Positions 1 to 8,400 of a DNA stretch of 53,654 nt are shown here, piece after piece; position 1 is the stretch's first letter; every line of letters starts with the position of its first letter. Under the pieces are notes generated by a model. It was given only the letters and a program-made list of their open reading frames with translations, did not search any database and was not told where the DNA came from. The stretch is taken from contig NZ_JAQITF010000012.1 of NCBI RefSeq assembly GCF_028618665.1, forward strand, positions 1 to 53,654, read 5' to 3'. Both the position numbers and the translations under genes were made by a program. The stretch is from Bartonella sp. AU16XJBT (GTDB taxonomy: Bacteria; Pseudomonadota; Alphaproteobacteria; Rhizobiales; Rhizobiaceae).

Positions 1-2
1 GC

Positions 3-266
3 ACTTGTTACACCTGCAAGGAAGAAGCACAAGCTGCTGCTGCATCAGAATCAGACCGACTTTGCCGTGCTGTGGGCAGTGGTTCTTTGACCCTTGCGGG
101 GCGCCCCGAAATCATGGCGGATCAACCGCTGCTGCTTCAAGGGTTCCGTAAAGAAATTAATGGGTCATGGAAAGCCGCTACCGTCACCCACCGCTATGAA
201 AAGCAAAGCGGTTACACAACAGAAATTACGCTAGAAGCACCAAATCAAGGAAAGGAACAAAAATAG
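3..266 (+). CDS. Phage late-control protein D family, C-terminal fragment
   Basis: The reading frame is open from the window edge to a TAG at 264-266, so the gene starts outside the window. The visible 87 residues run through a segment SGSLTLAGRPEIMADQPLLL and an ending in which a basic stretch is followed by a strand-rich tail (THRYEKQSGYTTEITLEAP). This resembles the end of the phage late control gene D / tail hub family, whose members form the baseplate hub of contractile tails. An in-frame GTG at 72 is not a credible start because the same protein continues upstream of it. The adjacent adenine methylase and tRNA suggest the right end of a prophage. Family assignment is by recognition of the C-terminal pattern only. 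Confidence 0.6.
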   Translation, partial: TCYTCKEEAQAAAASESDRLCRAVGSGSLTLAGRPEIMADQPLLLQGFRKEINGSWKAATVTHRYEKQSGYTTEITLEAPNQGKEQK

Positions 267-386
267 AGGCTGGGCTGGTCACCCAGCCAACGGGAACAGT
301 TTAGCGACAACCCCATCCGATGCAACTTAACTTAACATCGCAGCCACTTCTTATCACTTAAAGCAATGAGAAGACGGTTAACATAG

Positions 387-1229
387 ATGAAAGAGTGTAA
401 AAAAATAATGGATATACTTCATAAGGAAAAATTAAAATCTGTTGAACCTATTTCACCAGCTGCTGCTTATATTGGGGGAAAAAGAAGATTAGCCAAAACC
501 ATTGTCAAAATCATTGAAGATATTCCACATAGCATTTATGCCGAGCCTTTCGTTGGTATGGGTGGAATATTCTTTAGACGGAAACTGATACCATCTACTG
601 AAATTATCAATGATTTTTCAGGAGATGTGGTGAATTTTTTTCGGGTGTTACAACGCCATTATCACCCTTTTATAGAACTGTTAGCGTTTCAAATAAGCAG
701 CCGTGAGACGTTTGAACGCTTACAGACACAAAATCCAGAAACGCTTACGGATTTAGAACGGGCTTTGCGGTTTTTATATTTGCAGCGTTTAAGTTTTAGT
801 GGGAAAGTAGCAGAGCGTACGTTTAGAGTTGAGACAGACCGTAGTGCACGGTTTAATCCCTTCAAACTTGAAGGTATATTAAAGCTTATTTACCGCCGTT
901 TAGCGAGAGTTATCATTGAACATTTAGATTGGTCTGATTTTATTGTGCGTTATGACCGGCCAAATACCTTGTTTTATCTTGATCCACCTTATTTTGGTGT
1001 TGAGGATTATTATGGCAAAGACTTGTTTAAGCGGGAGGATTACCAGACGATGTCTATGCTGCTTGCACAATTAAAGGGGAAGTTTCTTCTCTCTCTCAAT
1101 GATGTGCCAGAGATTCGAAAAACCTTCAGTCAATTCCATATAAAAGAGGTAAGAACAATTTATTCCTGTAATTTGTCAAATAATGCGATTCCGGCAAAGG
1201 AACTCATCATTACCAATTGTGATATTTAG
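387..1229 (+). CDS. DNA adenine methylase (Dam/D12 class), phage type
   Basis: A 280-residue protein of the D12 class N6-adenine DNA methyltransferases, which transfer methyl from S-adenosylmethionine to adenine. Seen: an N-terminal YIGGKRRL segment, the SAM-binding motif AEPFVGMGG at about residues 52-60, and the catalytic DPPY at residues 199-202. Length is normal for the class. The ATG at 387 is used; an ATG at 408 (MDILHK) is possible. It follows the phage tail fragment on the same strand after about 120 bp, so it is probably a prophage cargo methylase protecting phage DNA or altering host regulation. Its target (for example GATC) cannot be read from the sequence. The gene appears complete. 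Confidence 0.85.
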   Translation: MKECKKIMDILHKEKLKSVEPISPAAAYIGGKRRLAKTIVKIIEDIPHSIYAEPFVGMGGIFFRRKLIPSTEIINDFSGDVVNFFRVLQRHYHPFIELLAFQISSRETFERLQTQNPETLTDLERALRFLYLQRLSFSGKVAERTFRVETDRSARFNPFKLEGILKLIYRRLARVIIEHLDWSDFIVRYDRPNTLFYLDPPYFGVEDYYGKDLFKREDYQTMSMLLAQLKGKFLLSLNDVPEIRKTFSQFHIKEVRTIYSCNLSNNAIPAKELIITNCDI

Positions 1230-1264
1230 GAGAAGAGAAAAAGATCTATTAAAGGGATTTAAAC

Positions 1265-1296
1265 AATCTTTGAAAGGTCTTTGAAGACCCTTTGAG
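1265..1296 (+). terminator. Weak stem-loop after the adenine methylase
   Basis: GGTCTT and AAGACC are separated by two bases just after the methylase stop and are flanked by AAA and TTT. It is short and lacks a strong T run, so it is only a possible terminator. Confidence 0.3.
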
Positions 1297-1404
1297 AACC
1301 TCTTAAAATCATCTAAAAGAAAATAAATTGGTACAAAACATAGTGTCAAAATATACAAAACACGCTGGCAAGCTACAACAGGCAAGCTACAGCTACATAT
1401 ACCT

Positions 1405-1478
1405 TGGCTGGGGAACTTGGATTCGAACCAAGATTGACGGAGTCAGAGTCCGCTGTTCTACCATTAAACTATTCCCCA
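1405..1478 (-). tRNA. tRNA-Gln (anticodon CTG)
   Basis: Read on the minus strand, the sequence begins TGGGGAA and ends TTCCCCA-G-CCA, giving a full 7-bp acceptor stem, discriminator G and encoded CCA. The anticodon arm is GCGGA-CTCTGAC-TCCGT with anticodon CTG (reads CAG, Gln). The T arm contains GGTTCGAATCC. The 3' end at 1405 faces the phage genes, which is the usual geometry for an element integrated at a tRNA 3' end. Confidence 0.93.
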
Positions 1479-1542
1479 ATAAGCCAATTTTATCATCTCT
1501 AGCAGATTCTATAGTCTAGGCAAGTGCAAAAAATCTTTATGA

Positions 1543-2301
1543 TTATCGGTAATAAAGAGCTATAGGGATGTCGTTGATTGTTTTGATTTGAATATCGACA
1601 TCATAAATATCTTTAAGAATTTCTGGTTGCATGATTTCTTTTGGAGTCCCACAATAGGCCGCTTTTCCATTTTTCAGTGCTACAATCATATCTGAGTAAG
1701 ATGAGGCAAAGTTAATATCGTGCATAACAATAAGAATGGTTTTTTTCAGTTCATCAGCTGTGCGGCGTAGCTGCTTCATCATAGAAACGGCATGTTTCAT
1801 ATCCAGATTGTTTAATGGTTCATCTAAGAGAAGATAATCAGTATCTTGGCAGATAACCATGGCAATAAAAGCCCGTTGACGCTGTCCCCCAGAAAGCTCA
1901 TCTAAAAAACGGTCTTTTAAATCTTGTAAGCCGAGATAGCGTAGTGCACTGTCTATAAATTGTCTATCTTCATGTGTATACCAGCCTTTTGAATAAGGAT
2001 AGCGACCGAAACTCACTAAATCATATACAGTTAACCGGAAAGATAAAGGATTATCTTGACGCAAAATTGAGAGCTTTTGAGCCAAAATGTCATGAGGCAT
2101 TTTATCAATATCAAAACCGTCGATATTAATTGTTCCTTTGTCGTGCGGTAAAAGACGTCTTATCAGCATTAAAAGCGTTGATTTTCCCGAACCATTGGGC
2201 CCAATAAGAGAAATAATCCCCCCTTTGGGAAGATGAAGGCATAAATTATCGATAATCAATCGTGCTCCGTAAGCCTTGGAAAGATGATTGATCTCAATCA
2301 T
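1543..2301 (-). CDS. Siderophore-type iron ABC transporter, ATP-binding protein
   Basis: The cytoplasmic ATPase of a FecCD-type iron-siderophore importer (CeuD/FatE/YclP-like), 252 residues from the ATG at 2299-2301. That start (MIEINHLSKAYG) is preferred over upstream in-frame codons because it overlaps the permease stop as ATGA (2298-2301), a sign of translational coupling. Seen: Walker A GPNGSGKST at residues 34-42, signature LSGGQRQR near residue 135, Walker B YLLLDEP near 155, and the switch histidine in IVMHD. It is the last gene of the minus-strand operon binding protein, permease, permease, ATPase. The substrate is inferred as a ferric siderophore of the anguibactin/petrobactin/enterobactin class; which one cannot be told. 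Confidence 0.88.
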   Translation of the reverse strand: MIEINHLSKAYGARLIIDNLCLHLPKGGIISLIGPNGSGKSTLLMLIRRLLPHDKGTINIDGFDIDKMPHDILAQKLSILRQDNPLSFRLTVYDLVSFGRYPYSKGWYTHEDRQFIDSALRYLGLQDLKDRFLDELSGGQRQRAFIAMVICQDTDYLLLDEPLNNLDMKHAVSMMKQLRRTADELKKTILIVMHDINFASSYSDMIVALKNGKAAYCGTPKEIMQPEILKDIYDVDIQIKTINDIPIALYYR

Positions 2302-3248
2302 TTTAGTTTTCCCTTCATCAGTAACATTAAGAAAACAATCCCTCCACAAAACTCAATGATAAAACTTAAACGTCCTGCCATGTGAAAAATTTGTTCTAAA
2401 ATAAATTGTCCCCCCACCAAACAAATAATCGCTAATAATATTGCAATTGGCACAACAACACTATGTTTTGCTTGAGGAGAAAGTTCATAGGAAAGGTTGG
2501 CAACTAAAAGTCCCAAAAAGGTGACGGGGCCTACTAATGCGGTGGAAATAGAGACGAGAATGGAAACAAAAATAAGGATAGATGTCGCACTTTTGTAGTA
2601 ATTAACGCCAAGATTGAGAGCATTTTCACGTCCTAAAGCCAAAATATCCAGAAGATGACGGGAATGCCATCCAATCAGACTCACAATGAAAACAATGATT
2701 GTAGCAAAGCTTATGAGGGACGTATTAAATTTATTAAAATTTGCAAACATAATATCCGTTAAACTCATCATTTGGTCTGGATTGAGTTGCAATTGCATAA
2801 ACATTCGTAAACTGAAAAAAAAGCCGCCTAAAACAACACCAATCAAGAGCGTTAAGTGAAGTCCTTTTAAGCTTCCTGAAAAGAGCCAGCGGAAAAGGCT
2901 TATGGAAAAAAGAATGAGAATGAAGACTTCGAGAATGAGCTGTCCTTCTTCATTTAAAAAGGGCAAAGAAAGAGAGCCTACAAAATACATCAGGACAGTC
3001 TTTATTAAAATATAAAGCTGATCAAATCCCATAATTGAAGGGGTCAGAAGGCGGTTATTCGTGATTGTTTGAAATAAAACCGTAGAAACGCTTATTGCAT
3101 AAGCAATAAGAAGCAGAGAGGAAAGTTTTGTAAGACGAAATGTCCATGTATAAACATTGATATTCCACGTCATGTAAAGACTCATGACGGTACATGCCAT
3201 GATGATGAGCATTGTTAGTACACATATTGTTTTTTTTCTTCTATCCAA
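2298..3248 (-). CDS. Siderophore-type iron ABC transporter permease (second)
   Basis: A FecCD-family inner-membrane permease of 316 residues with many hydrophobic segments and the family's typical VGPVTFLGLLVANLSYEL region near the coupling loop. The start is a TTG at 3246-3248 (MDRRKKT), supported by GGAG eight bases upstream and by an 8-bp overlap with the stop of the upstream permease. The next in-frame ATG (3212) would remove part of the first membrane segment. It pairs with the permease at 3241-4197 to form the heterodimeric channel driven by the ATPase encoded next. Closest in type to CeuC/FatC/YclO. Confidence 0.87.
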   Translation of the reverse strand: MDRRKKTICVLTMLIIMACTVMSLYMTWNINVYTWTFRLTKLSSLLLIAYAISVSTVLFQTITNNRLLTPSIMGFDQLYILIKTVLMYFVGSLSLPFLNEEGQLILEVFILILFSISLFRWLFSGSLKGLHLTLLIGVVLGGFFFSLRMFMQLQLNPDQMMSLTDIMFANFNKFNTSLISFATIIVFIVSLIGWHSRHLLDILALGRENALNLGVNYYKSATSILIFVSILVSISTALVGPVTFLGLLVANLSYELSPQAKHSVVVPIAILLAIICLVGGQFILEQIFHMAGRLSFIIEFCGGIVFLMLLMKGKLK

Positions 3249-4197
3249 GATGCTTTCTCCAGCGTAAAAGCAGTATCATAAAAATAAAACTACCGATCAC
3301 GCCCATTATGGTGCTGATGGGAATTTCAAGAGATGGATGAATGGTTCGTCCTAAAAGATCACAAATCAAGACCAATCCTGCACCGCTGATGGCTACCCAA
3401 GGAGCGGTATAGCGCATATTATCTCCCATGAAACTTGAAACAATATTTGGAATAATCAATCCAACAAAAGGAATACGGCCGACGGTACAGACAACAACAG
3501 CAGTGATTGAAGCAACAATAAAAAGACCAAAAAACATGACAACACGATAATTCAATCCAAGGTTATTGGTTAAATCTTCTCCTAAGCTTGCAACAGTAAA
3601 GCGATCAGCAGTACAATAGGCTAAAATACAAAGGGGAAGGGAGAACCATAAAAGTTCATATTTTCCCTCAAGAATCATGGCAAAACTACCAAATAAATAA
3701 GCTTGAAGAGAAGGAAGTAACATTTCATAATCTGCAATGGCATTGGTTAAAGAGCCAATAATATAGCTTAGCATAATCCCTGTGAGGGGTACAATGAGAG
3801 CAGATTTTAGAGGAATGCGGCGCAATAAAAACATGAAAAGTAAAGTGCCCGTCATGGCAAAAAGTGTCGCAATGACCATTTTCCCTAAAACAGGAATATC
3901 GGGCAGAAAAATCATAGTAAAAAGAATGCCCAGGGAAGCAGATTCAACGGTTCCAGCGGTTGATGGCTCGACAAAACGATTACGTGTCAACAGTTGCATA
4001 ATCATGCCTGAAAGTGCAAGTGCTGCGCCTACTAAAAGGATTGCAATGGTACGAGGAAGACGCGTTTGCCAAAAAATAAACCACGCATGGGGATCGGCTG
4101 CGAAGAGGCTAGACGGCGTGACATCCGAATAACCAACAAAAATGCTGAAGATGGATAAGAAAATTAGAAATATTATGGTTATCCAATAATTCTTCAC
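3241..4197 (-). CDS. Siderophore-type iron ABC transporter permease (first)
   Basis: A FecCD-family permease of 318 residues. Seen: a hydrophobic N-terminus, TRLPRTIAILLVGAALALSG (the conserved R-LPR...GA-LA-SG segment near residues 45-64) and GRIPFVGLIIPNI near residue 240, both standard in this family. The start is a GTG at 4195-4197 with only a weak ribosome binding site, so translation may depend on upstream readthrough. It is separated from the binding-protein gene by about 100 bp holding a strong stem-loop. Type CeuB/FatD/YclN. It works with the second permease and the ATPase downstream. Confidence 0.87.
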   Translation of the reverse strand: MKNYWITIIFLIFLSIFSIFVGYSDVTPSSLFAADPHAWFIFWQTRLPRTIAILLVGAALALSGMIMQLLTRNRFVEPSTAGTVESASLGILFTMIFLPDIPVLGKMVIATLFAMTGTLLFMFLLRRIPLKSALIVPLTGIMLSYIIGSLTNAIADYEMLLPSLQAYLFGSFAMILEGKYELLWFSLPLCILAYCTADRFTVASLGEDLTNNLGLNYRVVMFFGLFIVASITAVVVCTVGRIPFVGLIIPNIVSSFMGDNMRYTAPWVAISGAGLVLICDLLGRTIHPSLEIPISTIMGVIGSFIFMILLLRWRKHLG

Positions 4198-4225
4198 GTT
4201 AAATCATTTTCTAATAAAACCTAAT

Positions 4226-4262
4226 AAAAGCAGAGGTTGCTTAATAAACAACCTCTGCTTTT
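4226..4262 (-). terminator. Intercistronic stem-loop (attenuator or processing hairpin)
   Basis: AAAAGCAGAGGTTG (4226-4239) and CAACCTCTGCTTTT (4249-4262) are perfect inverted repeats with a 9-base loop. On the minus strand it ends in a T run, so it resembles a rho-independent terminator. It sits inside the operon, between the binding-protein gene and the first permease, where partial termination or 3'-end protection would raise binding-protein levels above those of the channel. Confidence 0.75.
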
Positions 4263-4300
4263 AAATTTAATTTATAGAGCAAGCAAGTTCTTTTGTATGC

Positions 4301-5251
4301 TTATTTGCTCTTTGTAAAGGCTTCATTGATCTGCTTAGTGGTTTCAAGGAGTCCCGTTAAACCACCACTTGCACGATACCAGCTCCAAGAGTCCAGATAA
4401 ATAATTTGGTTTTTCTTGCTCGCTGTTGTACGGTGAACAAGCTCATTGTTAAGCAATTGCGCTGCAGATTGTCCTTCCCGTCCAATTGCTGCATCCCGAT
4501 CAATCACCAACAACCAATCAGGATTTGTCTCAAGAATAAATTCAGGAGAAATGAGTTGTCCATGTTTTTGTACGGTAAGTTTATCGGTTGCAGGGGCAAT
4601 TCCAAAAGCGGAATGGAAAATATCAAAACGTGATTTTTGTCCTAAGGCACTGATTTTTCCACCAGAGGTCATGAGTATGAGCCCTGTGCCTTTTCCTTGG
4701 GTATTTTTACGGACTTCAGCTAAAGTTTCATTGAGTTTTGCAATTTCTTTTTCTGCTTCCTGCTCTTTGCCAAAAATTTTTCCAAGGGTAGACACATTTC
4801 GTTTAATATCTTCAAGAGAATTTTCGTTTCCTACCGTTAGATCAATCGTAGGAGCGATTTTGGATAAATCGTTATATTTTGCTTGGGTTCTGGAGGAAAT
4901 AACAATCAAATCGGGTTGAAGAGTAGCAATTTTTTCATAATCCGGTTCAAAAAGGGTGCCAATTTTTTCATATTTTTCATCATTAAATTGTTGCAGATAG
5001 GATGGTTTTTTCCCTTCAGGAATACCGACAACTGCTTTGATACCAAGGCGATTCATATTATCAAGCGCGGCAAGATCAAACACAACAACCTTTTGTGGAG
5101 AAGCTGGAACAGGAGTCGTTCCTGAAACATGATTAATCATTACATTTGTCTGAGTACTCGTATTTGCAATACTCGTTTTTGTCCATAAAAATGTTGCAAA
5201 GCTGATTGCAACCAGTAAGGTAGAAGTCATCCATTTCATATATTTTATCAT
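4301..5251 (-). CDS. Iron-siderophore ABC transporter substrate-binding protein
   Basis: A 316-residue periplasmic binding protein of the FatB/CeuE/YclQ type. Seen: a hydrophobic signal peptide of about 29 residues with a likely cleavage near TSIA-NTS and no lipobox cysteine, so a soluble rather than lipid-anchored protein is expected. Then PQKVVVFDLAALDNMNRLGI near residue 52, GTLFEPDYEKIATLQPDLIV near 97 and DPDWLLVIDRD-like strands, all characteristic of helical-backbone siderophore binders. The ATG at 5251 has AAGGA ten bases upstream. First gene of the iron importer operon, divergent from the first autotransporter; the shared 200-bp intergenic region may coordinate both. Confidence 0.9.
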   Translation of the reverse strand: MIKYMKWMTSTLLVAISFATFLWTKTSIANTSTQTNVMINHVSGTTPVPASPQKVVVFDLAALDNMNRLGIKAVVGIPEGKKPSYLQQFNDEKYEKIGTLFEPDYEKIATLQPDLIVISSRTQAKYNDLSKIAPTIDLTVGNENSLEDIKRNVSTLGKIFGKEQEAEKEIAKLNETLAEVRKNTQGKGTGLILMTSGGKISALGQKSRFDIFHSAFGIAPATDKLTVQKHGQLISPEFILETNPDWLLVIDRDAAIGREGQSAAQLLNNELVHRTTASKKNQIIYLDSWSWYRASGGLTGLLETTKQINEAFTKSK

Positions 5252-5339
5252 CGTGATTTTATCCTTTTATTTGATATGACAAGGTTCTGTGCATTTAAAA
5301 ACTTTAACTTAGGCAGTTTTATGCACAAAATGATGCGTC

Positions 5340-5385
5340 AATAAATAACACTATGTTGTAAAATAGACTAACATATGTTACAAAT
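5340..5385. promoter_or_regulatory. Two dyad sites in the divergent iron/autotransporter intergenic region
   Basis: A perfect 12-bp palindrome TAACATATGTTA lies at 5369-5380, and a second, looser ACA-CTA-TGT dyad lies at about 5348-5356. They sit between two divergent start codons (5251 minus, 5451 plus) and look like operator half-sites. The ACA-N3-TGT spacing of the second matches the dyad seen in front of other autotransporter genes here. I did not recognise a canonical Fur, Irr or RirA box. Confidence 0.4.
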
Positions 5386-5450
5386 CGTTCACTTACCTCA
5401 TTTTCACTTAATTCTAGTGTTTTTGCAACATTATTTAGAAAGTTTGACAT

Positions 5451-8400
5451 ATGATCAATGTATTTAAAAAGCGTACACGTTTGTACGCACTGACAACAAG
5501 CGCTCTCTTCCTTTTACAAGGTGTTGATTCTTCTATAGGGGCTAGTTGGTTTTCATCAACACTATCAACATTGACACAAGTTCTTCCATCTTTTGGTTCA
5601 TCTGAGCGTTCTGTTGAAACTCCTCCTGCGCCTAGAGCAGAGAAGATAACTGGAGTGCCATCTGCTGGAGTGCCATCTGCTGGAGAGCCATCTGCTGGAG
5701 TGCCATCTGCTGGAGAGCCATCTGCTGGAGAGCCATCTGTTGGAGAGCCATCTGTTGGAGGGGGCAGTCAAGATATTCCTAGTTCTCTAGGAGTCCCTCA
5801 ATTAAAATCAGCTTCAGTAGTTTCTACTTGTTTTCAGAGTAATTCTAAACCTACGGCTCCGATTTTTTGTAATGATGGTGAGGAACATAAGTACTACGAA
5901 GGAAGTGATAATGGTTCCTTTATTCTTAAAGCAGGAAAGTATGATCATGTTATACATGTAAAAAGCCTTCCTTCTGCGGAAAGTTCTTCTCCTACACTGG
6001 TTGATCTGTTGGACGTATATATAATAGCTGAAGAAGATGGCGGTAAAGCTCTAAACGTTGAGGATGTAAATAAACAAATTCAGATTGGTCGTGGGGATAG
6101 GGGGGCTGTATTGGCCGATGGAGTTGGAGCAAAGATTGAATTGGAAGATGCATTGGTTGATGGATTTATATTTGGGCTTGGAGCTTTTAATTCTGGAGAA
6201 ATCGCTGTGAGCAGTAGTTCTCTCGAAAATGATTATGTAAACGCTTTAGCCTCTTCTGAAGGGATCATTGTTTTGGATGATGTAGAGGTTGAAGTGAAAT
6301 CAGTTGGTCTTTGGAGTGATAGTAAATCTTTAATAGTTATGGACGGCGGGATTACTTTAGATAGATCTGGAGTAGGGGTTATCGCGTCAGAGATGGGGAT
6401 TGTTCAATTAGGAGGGACTAAGATTTCCCAAAAAGAGTCTTTCGCGCGGCGGTACAGTGGTTCTGATGATTCTGATGAAGGCAGTTCTTCTTCTACGAAT
6501 GATCGTGTTGTTTTGCTATCACAGGGAGGCTATATTGCTCTTAATGGTGGAAAAGTATCTGTTTCAGATGCTACTTTTCTGCAGATTGTTGGCAAGGTAG
6601 ATTCTCTTGAAAATACACTCGAGGAAGATCTTGCTGAAATTGCTAAAAATATGGGTACTTTTCCAAGTGTAATAGATAATGATGAGGGCAGCCTTTCGGA
6701 AGAATATTCCAGAGCTTTTAGGGATATTACTTTCGGGGTACGTGATGTTGTAAGACATGCAGATATTGTTTTAGGTACTGAGGCATCACCAAGTGACTTG
6801 GATTTAAATGCCGCTATAAGATATTCAACTAATAAAATACTAGGTAAAGGATCCTACGGTATATACTTTGATGGTGCGCGTGGGGAACGCCATGAAGATA
6901 CATCGCTACATACTGTTCTTTTACAAAATACTACTCTCAAAGTTCCAGAAGGTATAGCTATTTATAGTAATGGTTTAAATAGTTCCGTTTTTTTGCAAGA
7001 AGAATCAGAAGTTTCAGGTGGGCTTTTGTTGAAAGCTGAGAAATCTGCTGATCTATCAGTTTTTGCTAGCGACTCTGTTATAAATGGTGCTACTCGCGTT
7101 GATGAAAATGCTCATGCTAAGCTTTTTTTATCCCATGGGACGGAGTGGTATGTAACAAAGAGTTCATATGAAGATTTTGGAGATTCAGATCCACGTTGTA
7201 TAGATTCATGTATTTCATTTGTGAGTCTTATAAATAGTGATATTAGATTTTTTACTTCTTTAAAAAATGGAGGTAAAAATGGAGGTAATGGAGATATTGA
7301 GTATCGGACTCTTCGAGTTGGAGAAGGAAGAGGCACAGTTTACAGTGCTCAGGGAGCTTCTCGTGTTCACTTTAATGTAGGTTTGGTAGCTAATAATGCG
7401 AGTAGTGGTCAAGTATCTGATAGACTTTTAATTCACGGTGATGTTAAAGGACGTACTACGGTGTATGTGCAGGATAAAAGCACAGGTCTAAATAGTGAGA
7501 ATGGAAAAGGACATAGAATTTCGCTTATTCAAGTTTTTGGAGAAGCAGAAGATAGTTCTTTTATTTTAAACGGTGGTTATGTCACGCTGGGAGGGCAACC
7601 TTACAAATATGTTCTTCGTGCTTATGGCCCAACTATTCCTCCGCAAATGCAGTATTTCGATAAGACTTTGGTGAGGAACAGTCAAGATGTTTGGGATTTT
7701 CGTTTGGAAGATGAAAACTTGCCTTATGAACGCGGTGTTACTTTTTTCTTAGGTGGGACAACGGTAAATGCTCCTTCTGTACCATTATCTCATAATTCTG
7801 TGAGAAATGAAGTAGATGAGCCTCCTGTAGTATCAAGTCTCCCATCTGGAGATTCTGAATCTAGAGAATCTAATCAAGTTATTAATTCTGGTACAGATAG
7901 GAATCCTGCACAACTTTTGAGGTCTGAATTGGTTGGCGAAGACGATACACGAACAGATAATCCTGATATGAACTTAGGTGATGTATCTACTCCATTACCG
8001 AGTGCAGAAAATAGATTAATGGTGACAGCAGGTGAAGATGGACTTACTCAGACTGTTGAAATTTCTGTTACTCCTGATGTATCTGAGAGATCTCAATCTG
8101 TAGTCCCTTCTACTCCTAATTCACTTTTGAGATCTGATACAGGTGATGAAGATAATACAGGTGGTGGATATGATGGAGTAGTGGATGAGGCATCTGAAAC
8201 TATAACGTCTATACCTTCTTCTACGACGTCCTCTGTTACTTCTACTGTATCTGAGGGGAATGCATCTACTGATCTGGGAGGGGCTGGAATATCTGAAGTA
8301 GCATCTAATTCTTCTTCTATTGCTCCTGCTGCGTCTGCTCCTGCTGCGTCTGCTCCTGCTGCGTCTGCTCCTGCTGCGTCTGCTCCTGCTGCATCTAAGG

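Noticed and set aside
1328..1519. 63-codon plus-strand frame over the tRNA
   Set aside because: It is the antisense of tRNA-Gln and has no coding signature.
5252..5450. Canonical Fur, Irr or RirA box
   Set aside because: The palindromes seen do not match the consensus sites that I know, so no regulator is named.
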